Assembly: GCA_050701115.1 (NCBI GenBank)
Contig: JBOHER010000157.1
Location: 1 to 12,940, forward strand
DNA length: 12,940 bases
Direction of reading: 5' to 3'
DNA from: JBOHER01 sp050701115
GTDB taxonomy: Bacteria > Actinomycetota > Actinomycetes > Mycobacteriales > Pseudonocardiaceae
Positions 5,387 through 12,896 of this stretch are shown here, piece after piece (position 1 is the stretch's first letter; each line of letters opens with the position of its first letter). The notes below the pieces were generated by a model, which worked only from the letters and a program-made list of their open reading frames with translations, did not search any database and was not told the DNA's origin. Both the position numbers and the translations under genes were made by a program.

Positions 5387-7005
5387 CAGGTGGTGCTCCT
5401 CTTCTTGCTGCCCAGGAGTTCCCCTGCGATCGCGGTGAACTCCTCGCCGTACCCGGCCTGATCGGTCTTCGCCAGTCCACCGACCTCGATCACGGTACGT
5501 CGGTCCCCATCATCAGCGCCCGCTGGGGTGACCCGGATCCACACCCGGCGCCGCTTGACCAGCAGCGATGCGGCGAGGCCTGCCAGCATCGCCACCGAGA
5601 AGCCGAGCACCCACAGCTGGGTCGGGTCATGCGAGACCTGCAGCGACACCCACCGCCGCACCCCGTCGAAGGACACCGTGGTGCCGTCATCGAGGGTGAT
5701 CTTCTCGCCGACCCTGAGGTTTTCCCGCGCGACCCGCTCAAGCCTGCCCTGCTCGACCATGGACTGGTCGATGCTGAAGATCGACTGGCCACGCCCCGAG
5801 TCGATACCCAGGTCACCGCGCATGATGTCGACCGCGACCGCCGGATCGGCCGGCTCCGGTCCCGCCGAGCTCAGGATCTTGCCGTGGAAGGCGGCGGTCG
5901 GGGCGAACAGGCCGGTCACCGCCAGCTGCTGCTCGCGTCGCTCCGCCGAGTCGGTGACCCCCGGCGGGTCGAACTTGGTCGCGCCGTCGGACAACAACGT
6001 GGTCTGGTCGGCCGGACGCCACTGGGTGGCCTGCGTGCGCCGCTCGCCGCCCGGGAAGGTCACCGTGAAGATCGGGGCGAACCCGTGACCGAGCAGGTAG
6101 ACCCGGTCCCCTTCGGTGCGCAGCGGGTCGTTCACCTCGAGCAGGTACGGCCGCCACGCGCCGGCCTGCAGATCCGCGCCCGACGAGTACTCCAGTTGCG
6201 CGCGATAGCTGATCGGGTTGCCGCTCGGCAGGTACTCGGCGGCGAAGTCGTTGACCTTGACGCAGAACGGGGTCAGCTCGGTGCCGTCCACCCGCAGGCC
6301 AGGGTCGAACGAGTCGTAGGCGTAGATGCCCGCGTTGCAGAACTCCGAGCCATCGGCGTGCACGATGACCTGGCCCTCGTAGGAGAACATCCTGCCAAGC
6401 GCGAAGGACACGATCAGCCCGAGCAATGCGAAATGGAAGACCAGGTTGCCGGTCTCCCTGAGGTAGCCGCGTTCCGCGCTGATGCTGTGCTGCTTCCGAC
6501 CCGCTATCGGGGGCCCGCCCCCGCCTGGCTCGGTGCGTTCGATCCGCCGCCAGCGGCCGAGTCGAGCATGCGCCTGCGCGAGCACCTGGTCGGCGTCGGC
6601 GTCCACCCGCCCCTGCCGGTAATGTGGCAGCCTGCTCAAGTTGCGCGGTGTGAGCACCGGCTGCGCGCGCATGGACTTGGCGTACTCGAGCGTGCGCGGC
6701 GCCAGGCAGCCCACCAGCGAGACCATCAGCAACAGGTAGATCGCGGAGAACCAGACGCTGCCGTAGACGCCGAAGAACTGCAGCCGGTCGAGCAGTTCGC
6801 CCCACCAGCCGTGCTCGGCGATGTACTGATCGACCTTCGGCGCATTGAGCGAGCGCTGCGGCAACAACGCACCGGGCATCGCGGCCAGCGCCAGCAGGAA
6901 CAGCAAGATCAGCGCCACCCGCATCGAGGTCAGCCCGCGCCAAGTGTTGCGAGCGAGGGCGATCACCCGGCGCACCGGGGTGTTGCGGTAGGAGGTGTCG
7001 GTCAC
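5386..7005 (-). CDS. resB: Cytochrome c biogenesis protein ResB (Ccs1)
   Basis: Partner of CcsB in the System II cytochrome c synthase. With a GTG start at 7005 the protein has 539 residues, usual for actinobacterial ResB. Hydrophobic helices lie at about 29-46, 84-103 (ending VGCLAPRTLEY), 187-206 (NLVFHFALLGLIVSFALGR, with the conserved candidate heme-ligand H191) and 465-483. The large domain between helices three and four (207-460) is outside the membrane. It contains family segments such as FCVKVNDFAAEYLPSGNP (247-264) and two cysteines (C223, C248). A longer open frame reaches 7206, but its first 60-odd residues overlap ccdA and look like an out-of-frame shadow (Cys/Ser/Arg-rich), so I reject it. 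Another GTG at 7014 is possible. The gene starts 25 bases after ccdA and overlaps ccsB by one base. Confidence 0.92.
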   Translation of the reverse strand: MTDTSYRNTPVRRVIALARNTWRGLTSMRVALILLFLLALAAMPGALLPQRSLNAPKVDQYIAEHGWWGELLDRLQFFGVYGSVWFSAIYLLLMVSLVGCLAPRTLEYAKSMRAQPVLTPRNLSRLPHYRQGRVDADADQVLAQAHARLGRWRRIERTEPGGGGPPIAGRKQHSISAERGYLRETGNLVFHFALLGLIVSFALGRMFSYEGQVIVHADGSEFCNAGIYAYDSFDPGLRVDGTELTPFCVKVNDFAAEYLPSGNPISYRAQLEYSSGADLQAGAWRPYLLEVNDPLRTEGDRVYLLGHGFAPIFTVTFPGGERRTQATQWRPADQTTLLSDGATKFDPPGVTDSAERREQQLAVTGLFAPTAAFHGKILSSAGPEPADPAVAVDIMRGDLGIDSGRGQSIFSIDQSMVEQGRLERVARENLRVGEKITLDDGTTVSFDGVRRWVSLQVSHDPTQLWVLGFSVAMLAGLAASLLVKRRRVWIRVTPAGADDGDRRTVIEVGGLAKTDQAGYGEEFTAIAGELLGSKKRSTT

Positions 7006-7030
7006 AGCGACCACCCCATGCTCGGGCTCA

Positions 7031-7804
7031 TCACAGTGGCAACTCCACCTCGGAGATGAACGCGTCGCGCAGCCAGCCGACCAGATCGCCCCAGAGTCCG
7101 GTGACCAGCATGATGCCGACGGCGAGCAACAGCACACCCCCGAAGATCTGCACCCGGCGGCCGTGCCTGCGCAGCCAGTCGGTGGTGCGGACCGCCCAGC
7201 GGGCACCGAAGGCGATGAGCAGGAACGGCAACCCGAGGCCGAGGCAGTAGACGATCACCAGCAGGAAACCTCGGGCCGCGCTACCCCCGGTTGAGCTGGC
7301 GATGGCCAGCACTCCGGACAGCGTCGGGCCGATGCACGGGGTCCAGCCGAGCGCGAACACCCCGCCGAGCACCGGGGCGGCGAGCAACCCGCCGCGCGGC
7401 ACCGAGTGGATCCGCACGTCCCGCTGCAGCGCGGGCACCAGGCCGAGGAACACAAGGGCCATGGCGATGGTGAGCACCCCGCCGATGCGTTGCAGCAGCT
7501 CCTGGTTGATCAACAGCGCGTCGGCCAGCCACACCAGGCTGCCGACGCCCGCCGCGAAGACCACGGTGAAGCCGAGCACGAACAGCGCGGCCGCGCCCAC
7601 CACCCGGTAGCGACCCCGCTTGGGCGGCTCGTCGACGCTGACCGCGGGCGCGTCGGCGCCGACCAGCGCGGCAAGATAGGCCAGGTAGCCGGGAACGAGC
7701 GGCACCACGCACGGCGATGCGAAGGAGATCGTCCCCGCCAGCAAGGCGACTCCCGCGGCGAGCAGCAGCGGCCCCGATGTCGCCAGCTCAGTCACGGGAT
7801 CCAC
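7031..7804 (-). CDS. ccdA: CcdA, membrane thiol-disulfide electron transporter
   Basis: A 257-residue DsbD-type membrane protein that carries reducing equivalents from cytoplasmic thioredoxin to the extracytoplasmic TlpA-like thioredoxin. The redox cysteines are C32 in FASPCVVPLVPGYL and C157 in GWTPCIGPTL, the conserved paired Cys-Pro helices. Six helices are evident (about 10-30, 36-50, 70-95, 108-125, 142-170, 180-202, with a further one at 219-238). I chose the GTG at 7804. The protein then begins about 14 residues before the first helix, as usual for the family, and a TAnnnT -10-like element lies exactly seven bases upstream, suggesting a leaderless transcript. A GTG at 7795 and an upstream start at 7855 are alternatives. 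No ribosome binding site is visible. It is separated by 99 bases from the thioredoxin gene, the largest gap in the run. Confidence 0.93.
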   Translation of the reverse strand: MDPVTELATSGPLLLAAGVALLAGTISFASPCVVPLVPGYLAYLAALVGADAPAVSVDEPPKRGRYRVVGAAALFVLGFTVVFAAGVGSLVWLADALLINQELLQRIGGVLTIAMALVFLGLVPALQRDVRIHSVPRGGLLAAPVLGGVFALGWTPCIGPTLSGVLAIASSTGGSAARGFLLVIVYCLGLGLPFLLIAFGARWAVRTTDWLRRHGRRVQIFGGVLLLAVGIMLVTGLWGDLVGWLRDAFISEVELPL

Positions 7805-7811
7805 ATGGCCA

Positions 7812-7817
7812 AGAGTA
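7812..7817 (-). promoter_or_regulatory. Candidate -10 element for a leaderless ccdA transcript
   Basis: On the minus strand TACTCT is followed by exactly seven bases and then the GTG at 7804-7802. TAnnnT with 6-8 bases to the start codon is the hallmark arrangement of leaderless mRNAs in actinobacteria. No Shine-Dalgarno is present and no good -35 is visible. Confidence 0.45.
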
Positions 7818-7903
7818 GGCAGTGGGCCAGGTCTCACTACCTGCGGGACCTGCACTTAACCCACCACTTGCGCCGGAACGCCGACGGCGGCTTTCGGCGA
7901 TGG

Positions 7904-8479
7904 TCACTCGGCGGCGATGCGCGCGACGACCGGGATCAGGTCGGTGGCGAGCAGTTCCTTGAGGAACACCGCGGCCACCCGGTGCTGCCGGTCCAGCACG
8001 ATCGTGGAGGGCACCACGTTCTTCGGGTAGCCCTTGAGCGGCAGCAGGGATCGGCCGGGCGGATCGTAGATCGACGGGTAGGTCAGGCCGCGATCCCGCA
8101 TGAAGTCCTGCGGGGCCTGCCGGGAGGGATCGCGCACGTCGATGCCGAGCATCTGCACGCCTGCGTCCTCGGTCTGCTCGTACACCTCCTGCAGGGCGGG
8201 CGCTTCCCTGCGGCACGGCCCGCACCACTGGCCCCAGATGTTGACCACGACGACCTTGCCTGCGAAGTCCGTGGTCGAGATCGTCTTGTCTTCGGCGAAC
8301 AGATCCTCCCCGCTGATCGCGGGCAGCGCCTTCCGCTCGGCCAGGTCGTAGAAGATCTCCGTCTTGCCGCCTGGGGCGACGAAGAAGAACTCACCACCCT
8401 GCACGACGGCATCGTCTCCGGTCGTGCATCCGGTCAGCGCGACAAGGCCGACGCACAGCGCAGCAAGGAAGGCCTTCAT
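7904..8479 (-). CDS. TlpA/ResA-like thioredoxin lipoprotein
   Basis: A 191-residue extracytoplasmic thioredoxin that probably keeps apocytochrome c CXXCH cysteines reduced, taking electrons from CcdA. The N-terminus is a lipoprotein signal (MKAFLAALCVGLVALTGC) with lipobox LTGC, so C18 would be lipidated and the protein anchored to the outer face of the membrane. The thioredoxin fold follows, with active site WGQWCGPC (82-89; C86, C89) and cis-proline in VPSTIVLD (P157). An ATG at 8479 starts five bases after the stop of the phosphatase gene. A GTG at 8488, overlapping that stop as GTGA, would add three residues (V-T-G) and is nearly as plausible. No strong ribosome binding site is visible for either. 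The order with ccdA, resB and ccsB matches the mycobacterial locus. Confidence 0.9.
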   Translation of the reverse strand: MKAFLAALCVGLVALTGCTTGDDAVVQGGEFFFVAPGGKTEIFYDLAERKALPAISGEDLFAEDKTISTTDFAGKVVVVNIWGQWCGPCRREAPALQEVYEQTEDAGVQMLGIDVRDPSRQAPQDFMRDRGLTYPSIYDPPGRSLLPLKGYPKNVVPSTIVLDRQHRVAAVFLKELLATDLIPVVARIAAE

Positions 8480-8484
8480 GCCGG

Positions 8485-9114
8485 TCACGCCCCGGTGATC
8501 CTGGGGTCGGTGGTCCCGGCAGGCTCGGTATACCCGATCTCGCTGAGCGACTCGCCGATGAACACGAGGCTGGTCAGCGACGCCAGCGAGCACTGCCGCC
8601 TACGCGGGTCATGCCAGAGCCTGCGGGCCTCGAGGAACCGCCGCAGCGTCCAGATCGGCAACTGGTGGGACACACAGACCGCTTCGCGCCCTTCGGCCTT
8701 GGCCCGCGCCCGGTAGGCCGCACCGAGCATGCGGTGCGCGATCTCGATGTAGGGCTCACCCCAGGACGGCAGCAGCGGGTTGCGCAACTTCGGCCAGTGC
8801 TTGGGCTGGCGCAACACCCCGTCGCCGACCGAGACCCGCAACCCCTCGAACTGGTTGGCCGATTCGATCAGCTGCTCATCGGTGTCCACGTCCAGCCGGT
8901 GAGCGGCCGCGATCGGGGTCGCGGTCTCCTGGGCGCGCTGCAACGGAGAAGCGACCACATGCGCGACGTCGTTGGTGGCAAGGGTTTCGGCCACGGTCAA
9001 CGCCTGCCGCACACCCTTCTCGGAGAGCTTGTACCCCGGCAACCTGCCGTAGAGGATGCCGTCCGGGTTGTACACCTCGCCGTGCCGCAGGAAATGCACC
9101 ACGGTGCGGGTCAT
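8485..9114 (-). CDS. Histidine phosphatase superfamily protein (phosphoglycerate mutase-like)
   Basis: A 209-residue member of the branch-1 histidine phosphatase family. The catalytic motif LRHGE (9-13) carries the phospho-accepting H11 with R10. The second arginine is R60 in SPLQRAQET, and the second histidine is H150 in CVSHQLPIW. An acidic residue for proton transfer could be E84 or E90 (LIESANQFEGL). No membrane or signal segment is present, so it is cytosolic. The family includes phosphoglycerate mutases, phosphatases of sugars and vitamin intermediates, and many unassigned enzymes; the substrate here cannot be read from sequence. Its place between hemL and the TlpA-like gene is the same as in mycobacteria (Rv0525 region, as I recall), which suggests a link to heme or cytochrome c production. 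The ATG overlaps the hemL stop as ATGA (9111-9114). Confidence 0.88.
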   Translation of the reverse strand: MTRTVVHFLRHGEVYNPDGILYGRLPGYKLSEKGVRQALTVAETLATNDVAHVVASPLQRAQETATPIAAAHRLDVDTDEQLIESANQFEGLRVSVGDGVLRQPKHWPKLRNPLLPSWGEPYIEIAHRMLGAAYRARAKAEGREAVCVSHQLPIWTLRRFLEARRLWHDPRRRQCSLASLTSLVFIGESLSEIGYTEPAGTTDPRITGA

Positions 9115-10430
9115 GCGTTCGCTCCTTCGCTAGTGGCGCCTTCCGCCGCCCGTGCGGCGTGCGGAAGGGCTGCCTCGATCGCGTCGAAGGCGGCGTCGTC
9201 CATCGCCGCGTTCACGAACCACGCCTCGAACGCACTGGGCGGGGCGTACACGCCACGCTCGAGCAGGGCGTGGAAGAACGGCGCGAAGCGGAACGTGTCG
9301 GCCCCCCGCGCGCCCGCGTAGTCGTGCACCGGGGCCTCGGCGAAGAACACCGACACCAGGTTGCCCGCGTACTGCACGGTGTGCGCGACGCCCGCCTGGG
9401 ACAGCGCGGCGTCGAGCAGGCCGCCGAGGCGCTGCGCGTTGGCGTCCAGCGCCCGGTAGACGTCGGCGTCCGCGTGGCGCAGGGTGGCCAGTCCGGCGGC
9501 GACCGCGACCGGGTTGCCGGACAGCGTGCCTGCCTGGTACACGGGTCCGCTCGGGGCGAGGGCGGCCAGCACATCGGCGCGGCCCCCGAATGCGGCCGCG
9601 GGCAGGCCACCCGACATCACCTTGCCGAAGGTGTAGAGGTCACCGGCGACCTGTTCCAGCCCGAACCAGCCTGCCGCCGACACCCGGAACCCGGTCATCA
9701 CCTCGTCCATGATGAGCAGGGCGCCGTGCTCGTGGGCGAGTTGGCGCAGCGATGCGTTGAAGCCCTCGGTCGGCGCGACCGCTCCCATGTTGCCTGCCGC
9801 CGCTTCGGTGATGACCGCGGCGATCTCGCCGTCATACTCCACAAAGGACTTTCGAACGGCCTCGATATCGTTGTAGGGCAGCACAATCGTGTCCGCCGCC
9901 TGTGCGCCAGTGATGCCGGGTGAGCTCGGCAGCGACAGCGTGGCGACCCCGGAACCAGCCTGCGCGAGCAACGCGTCCACGTGGCCGTGGTAGCAGCCGG
10001 CGAACTTGATGATCTTGCCGCGCCCGGTGAACCCACGGGCCAGCCGGATCGCGCTCATGGTGGCCTCGGTCCCCGAGTTGACCAGGCGAACCTGATCTAC
10101 CGGCCGCACCCGCCCGATGATCTCCTCGGCCAGTTCGATCTCACCCTCGGTCGGCGTGCCGAACGACAGGCCTGAGCCCGCCGCCGCACACACCGCATCC
10201 ACCACGGCGGGGTGTGCGTGCCCGAGGATCATCGGCCCCCAGGAGGAGACCAGGTCGACGTAACTGTTGCCGTCGACGTCGCGCAGGTACGCGCCCGCAC
10301 CGGCGACCATGAATCGGGGCGTGCCGCCGACCGCGGAGAACGCCCGCACCGGCGAGTTGACCCCACCCGGCGTCACCGCGACGGCTCGGTCGAATAGCTC
10401 CTGGGACTGCTGGCAATGGGTGCTCACCAC
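9111..10430 (-). CDS. hemL: Glutamate-1-semialdehyde 2,1-aminomutase
   Basis: A 439-residue class-III aminotransferase that converts glutamate-1-semialdehyde to 5-aminolevulinate, the C5-pathway entry to heme. Diagnostic segments are PGGVNSPVRAF (21-31), SWGPMILGHAHP (63-74), VNSGTEATMSAIRLAR (117-132) and GCYHGHVDALL (145-155). D242 of MDEVMTGFR holds the PLP ring nitrogen, and K270 in TFGKVMSGGLPAAAFGGR is the Schiff-base lysine. These distinguish HemL from other class-III aminotransferases, and the length is usual. The start is GTG 10430 with a GAGAG motif about six bases upstream; a second GTG immediately follows at 10427. It lies 23 bases after the preceding membrane protein gene and overlaps the phosphatase gene by ATGA. 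Its glutamyl-tRNA reductase partner (hemA) is not in the window. Confidence 0.96.
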   Translation of the reverse strand: MVSTHCQQSQELFDRAVAVTPGGVNSPVRAFSAVGGTPRFMVAGAGAYLRDVDGNSYVDLVSSWGPMILGHAHPAVVDAVCAAAGSGLSFGTPTEGEIELAEEIIGRVRPVDQVRLVNSGTEATMSAIRLARGFTGRGKIIKFAGCYHGHVDALLAQAGSGVATLSLPSSPGITGAQAADTIVLPYNDIEAVRKSFVEYDGEIAAVITEAAAGNMGAVAPTEGFNASLRQLAHEHGALLIMDEVMTGFRVSAAGWFGLEQVAGDLYTFGKVMSGGLPAAAFGGRADVLAALAPSGPVYQAGTLSGNPVAVAAGLATLRHADADVYRALDANAQRLGGLLDAALSQAGVAHTVQYAGNLVSVFFAEAPVHDYAGARGADTFRFAPFFHALLERGVYAPPSAFEAWFVNAAMDDAAFDAIEAALPHAARAAEGATSEGANA

Positions 10431-10453
10431 GTCAGTCTCTCAGGTGGCCGGGG

Positions 10454-10885
10454 TCACGCCTGCGAGGGTCGGGCCCCCTGGCCGTCCTGGTCGCGTTCCG
10501 GCCATGCCGCACGCTCGGGACTGCGCCTGCGGAACCGGCGCGTGCGCACCGCGAGCAGCACCTCGCGCACGGCGTCGAGCACCAGCAGCGAGGCAACCGC
10601 GCCGAGCCCGATCGAGGCGGCGATCCAGTTGCCGTGGTAGCGGGTGGCCCGCGCCACGGTGCCGTCCTCCAGCGTGGCCGTGATCGTGGTGACGCCCTTC
10701 GACCACGCCACGAAAGCCAGCCACACGGCGAGGCAGGCGAGCACCACCTCGACCAGCGCGACCAGCGCGCGCCACGGCTGGTGCAGCCTGCCGGGTTTGG
10801 ACCGGGGCGCGGGGTCAGCGGCGCCGGAAGGCCCGCTCAACGCACGGCGATCGCTATCGCCGGTCAACGTTCCCGCCTCGCTCAC
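10454..10885 (-). CDS. Two-helix membrane protein, unknown function
   Basis: A 143-residue protein that I cannot assign to a function. Residues 1-36 are polar and Pro/Ser/Asp-rich. Helix one is about 38-61 (PWRALVALVEVVLACLAVWLAFVAW) and helix two about 86-111. The 24-residue segment between them (SKGVTTITATLEDGTVARATRYHGNW) would be outside the cell and has a beta-strand-like pattern. The tail (115-143) is strongly basic then acidic, and cytoplasmic. The topology and the HGNW/GLG motif region resemble a conserved unknown protein downstream of hemB in mycobacteria (Rv0514-like). That is recollection, not alignment. GTG start at 10885, without an obvious ribosome binding site. It begins 12 bases after the preceding gene and ends 23 bases before hemL, linking the hemB group to hemL. 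Confidence 0.75.
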   Translation of the reverse strand: MSEAGTLTGDSDRRALSGPSGAADPAPRSKPGRLHQPWRALVALVEVVLACLAVWLAFVAWSKGVTTITATLEDGTVARATRYHGNWIAASIGLGAVASLLVLDAVREVLLAVRTRRFRRRSPERAAWPERDQDGQGARPSQA

Positions 10886-10897
10886 GCGACCACTGTC

Positions 10898-11341
10898 TCA
10901 CGCCGAGATCAACCCGCGCAGCGCGGAGCGCATGGCTTCGGCATCCCGCGCCCAGGCGAGCACGACCGAATCGTCGTCGAGGCGCAGCGGAAGTTCGTCG
11001 TACTTGCGCGGCACCGACCAGCCGCCGCCGAGCACCCAGGTTCCCACCGGCGTGCCGACATCATCCACCGCCGCGATCCGGTCGACGGCGAGCTTTTCCC
11101 TGCCCTGCATCAAGGTCGTCGGGGTCAGCCGCACCGCGAGAAACCGGCGACGCGCGTACACCCAGAGCGCGGTGAACAGCAACAGCACCAGGCCGACCAC
11201 GGTCCACCCGAACACGTGCGCACGGGAGCCGGTCGCGATCTCGAACCCGATGCCTGCGAGCGAGAAGGCCGGTGCCCACAGCAACGGCCACCAGCTGGCG
11301 CCGACCTCTTCGTACAGCACCTGCTCGGTGTCGTCGGTCAT
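10898..11341 (-). CDS. Two-helix membrane protein with cytoplasmic domain, unknown function
   Basis: A 147-residue protein. Two hydrophobic segments lie at about 17-36 (WWPLLWAPAFSLAGIGFEIA) and 43-62 (VFGWTVVGLVLLLFTALWVY). They are followed by a basic stop (ARRRF) and a soluble domain of about 80 residues, probably cytoplasmic, with alternating strands (FLAVRLTPTTLMQGREKLAVDRIAAVDD) and a C-terminal helix (DAEAMRSALRGLI). This layout resembles PH-like or DUF3093-like small membrane proteins of actinobacteria, but I am not certain of the family. The ATG at 11341 overlaps the preceding stop by ATGA (11338-11341), which fixes the start; a longer frame reaching 11476 would run far into the neighbour and is rejected. 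It is part of the hemB-to-hemL string and is probably co-translated with its upstream neighbour. Confidence 0.75.
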   Translation of the reverse strand: MTDDTEQVLYEEVGASWWPLLWAPAFSLAGIGFEIATGSRAHVFGWTVVGLVLLLFTALWVYARRRFLAVRLTPTTLMQGREKLAVDRIAAVDDVGTPVGTWVLGGGWSVPRKYDELPLRLDDDSVVLAWARDAEAMRSALRGLISA

Positions 11342-11889
11342 CGCGGATCGCGCCACCGCCGCACGGTCCGCGGCAGCGGCGGGAAGTAGCCCCAGACGCT
11401 GGGCAGGTGCATCAGCACCAGCGCGACACAGGCCAACACCAGCGAAGTCACCAGCACCGCGTTCATGAACGGCCACATCAGCACCTGGAACGCGATCACC
11501 GCCACGGTCAGCGCGGTCAGCACGCTGCGTGCCGAGCGGGTTCCCTCCCGTGCCTTATAGGCGAACAGCACGAACAGCACACCGAACATGGCGCCGCCGA
11601 CAGCCAGCATCCACAGCACGGCGTACAGCCCGCCCCTGATCTGGTCCTCGGTGAGCCTGCGATCGGTGTTGCCCTCGATCAGTGCATCCGCGATCTCCCG
11701 CTCGCTGGCCACCATCAGCACGAAGCCCGCGATGAGCACTACTGCGGAGGCCACCCACAACCAGAACGAGGTCCGCACCGGGGGAGGCGGCGTGAACGTC
11801 GGCGCGGCACCCAGCCGGGGTTTGGGTGGCAGGCCCGCCGCCTCCCGCTCGAGGTCGGATTCCTCGTCGTCGCTCGGTCCGGTCACCAT
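11338..11889 (-). CDS. Four-helix membrane protein, conserved next to hemB
   Basis: A 183-residue polytopic protein of unknown function. An acidic, then Pro-rich cytoplasmic head (1-40, with DDEESDLEREAAGLPPKP and TFTPPPP) precedes four hydrophobic helices at about 42-62, 88-110, 122-139 and 141-162. The short basic tail (PRTVRRWRDPR) is cytoplasmic. Between helices one and two a charged stretch (SEREIADALIEGNTDRRLTEDQIR) may lie outside. In mycobacteria a protein of about this size follows hemB (Rv0513, from memory). The ATG at 11889 is chosen because AGAAGGG lies just before it, eight bases after the hemB stop. GTG codons at 11886 and at 11910 (overlapping hemB) are alternatives. The position next to hemB in distant relatives suggests a link with heme metabolism, without direct evidence. 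Confidence 0.75.
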   Translation of the reverse strand: MVTGPSDDEESDLEREAAGLPPKPRLGAAPTFTPPPPVRTSFWLWVASAVVLIAGFVLMVASEREIADALIEGNTDRRLTEDQIRGGLYAVLWMLAVGGAMFGVLFVLFAYKAREGTRSARSVLTALTVAVIAFQVLMWPFMNAVLVTSLVLACVALVLMHLPSVWGYFPPLPRTVRRWRDPR

Positions 11890-11897
11890 GGCCCTTC

Positions 11898-12869
11898 TCA
11901 GTCCAGCCACGCAGCGGCGTCGGCAGCCCAGTAGGTCAGGATCATGTCAGCGCCCGCCCGGCGGATCGAGGTGAGCACCTCGAGGATGGTGCGTTTGCGG
12001 TCCAGCCAGCCGTTGGCGACCGCGGCTTCCACCATGGCGTACTCACCGGACACGTGATAGGCCGCCACCGGGACGTTGGAGATCTCCGCGGCAGCGGACA
12101 GCACATCCAGGTAAGCCAGCGCGGGCTTGATCATGATGATGTCCGCGCCTTCGGCCAGGTCCAGCTCGATCTCACGCAGGGCTTCGCGCGCGTTGCCTGG
12201 ATCTTGCTGGTAGGTCTTGCGGTCACCCTTGAGCTGCGAGTCCACCGCCTCGCGGAAGGGACCGTAGAACGCGCTGGCGAACTTCGCCGAGTACGCCAGG
12301 ATGCCGATCTGGTCGTGTCCGGCCTCGTCGAGCGCGTCCCGGATGACGCCGACCTGGCCGTCCATCATTCCGCTCGGGCCCAGCACATGCGCGCCCGCTT
12401 CGGCCTGCGCGACGGCCATCTCGGCGTAGCGCGCCAGCGTCGCGTCGTTGTCCACCCGGCCGTCGGCGTCGAGCACCCCGCAGTGGCCGTGGTCGGTGAA
12501 CTCGTCGAGGCAGGTGTCGGCCATCAGCACGGTGTCGTCGCCGAACTCGGCCCGCAGGTCGCGCAGCGCGACATTGAGGACGCCGTTCGGGTCGGTCCCG
12601 CCCGAGCCGATGGCATCCCGCGTGTGCGGCACACCGAACAGCATGATCCCGCCGGCGCCCGCGCGGACCGCTTCCAGTGCGGCCTTGCGGAGGGATTCCC
12701 TTGAATGCTGGACAACACCCGGCATGCTGGCGATCGGGCGAGGTTCGGTCAGCCCCTCGGCCACGAACATCGGCAGGATCAGTTGGCGGGGCCGCACGGT
12801 CGTTTCGCTCACCAGGCGGCGCAGCGCCTCCGTGCTCCGCAACCGGCGTGGTCGATGCTCAGGAAACAC
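11898..12869 (-). CDS. hemB: Delta-aminolevulinic acid dehydratase (porphobilinogen synthase)
   Basis: A 323-residue enzyme that condenses two 5-aminolevulinate molecules to porphobilinogen. Schiff-base lysines are K196 (AYSAKFASAFYGPFRE) and K248 (MIKPALAYLD). The metal-site segment DTCLDEFTDHGHCG (118-131) keeps C120 and C130 but has D122 where zinc enzymes have a third cysteine, a hybrid between the zinc and magnesium types. SGEYAM (274-279) and the C-terminal LTYWA segment are standard, and the length is usual. The start must be GTG at 12869, because a TGA lies in frame two codons upstream. The GAGGG before it is too close to be a good ribosome binding site, while TACCGT sits seven bases upstream, pointing to a leaderless transcript. 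It is the first gene of the run, with the next gene eight bases downstream. Confidence 0.96.
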   Translation of the reverse strand: MFPEHRPRRLRSTEALRRLVSETTVRPRQLILPMFVAEGLTEPRPIASMPGVVQHSRESLRKAALEAVRAGAGGIMLFGVPHTRDAIGSGGTDPNGVLNVALRDLRAEFGDDTVLMADTCLDEFTDHGHCGVLDADGRVDNDATLARYAEMAVAQAEAGAHVLGPSGMMDGQVGVIRDALDEAGHDQIGILAYSAKFASAFYGPFREAVDSQLKGDRKTYQQDPGNAREALREIELDLAEGADIIMIKPALAYLDVLSAAAEISNVPVAAYHVSGEYAMVEAAVANGWLDRKRTILEVLTSIRRAGADMILTYWAADAAAWLD

Positions 12870-12876
12870 CCCTCAG

Positions 12877-12882
12877 ACGGTA
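12877..12882 (-). promoter_or_regulatory. Candidate -10 element for a leaderless hemB transcript
   Basis: On the minus strand TACCGT is followed by exactly seven bases and then the hemB GTG (12869). The in-frame TGA just upstream prevents a longer protein. The TAnnnT-N7-GTG layout equals that before ccdA. No clear -35 is visible 17-18 bases further up. Confidence 0.45.
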
Positions 12883-12896
12883 CTCCGGGCACGCGC

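Noticed and set aside
5629..7059. Plus-strand open frame of about 476 codons antisense to resB
   Set aside because: Low-complexity Arg/Gln/His/Val composition and no domain; resB on the other strand is unmistakable.
7006..7206. N-terminal extension of ResB to 7206
   Set aside because: The added residues overlap the ccdA coding region in another frame and are Cys/Ser/Arg/Pro-rich, unlike any ResB start; GTG at 7005 gives the usual length.
7406..8716. Plus-strand open frame of about 436 codons antisense to ccdA and the thioredoxin gene
   Set aside because: It spans several real minus-strand genes and their junctions and shows shadow composition.
11826..12704. Plus-strand open frame of about 290 codons antisense to hemB
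   Set aside because: hemB with both catalytic lysines lies on the minus strand; the opposite frame has only Val/Gly/Arg/His-rich shadow sequence.
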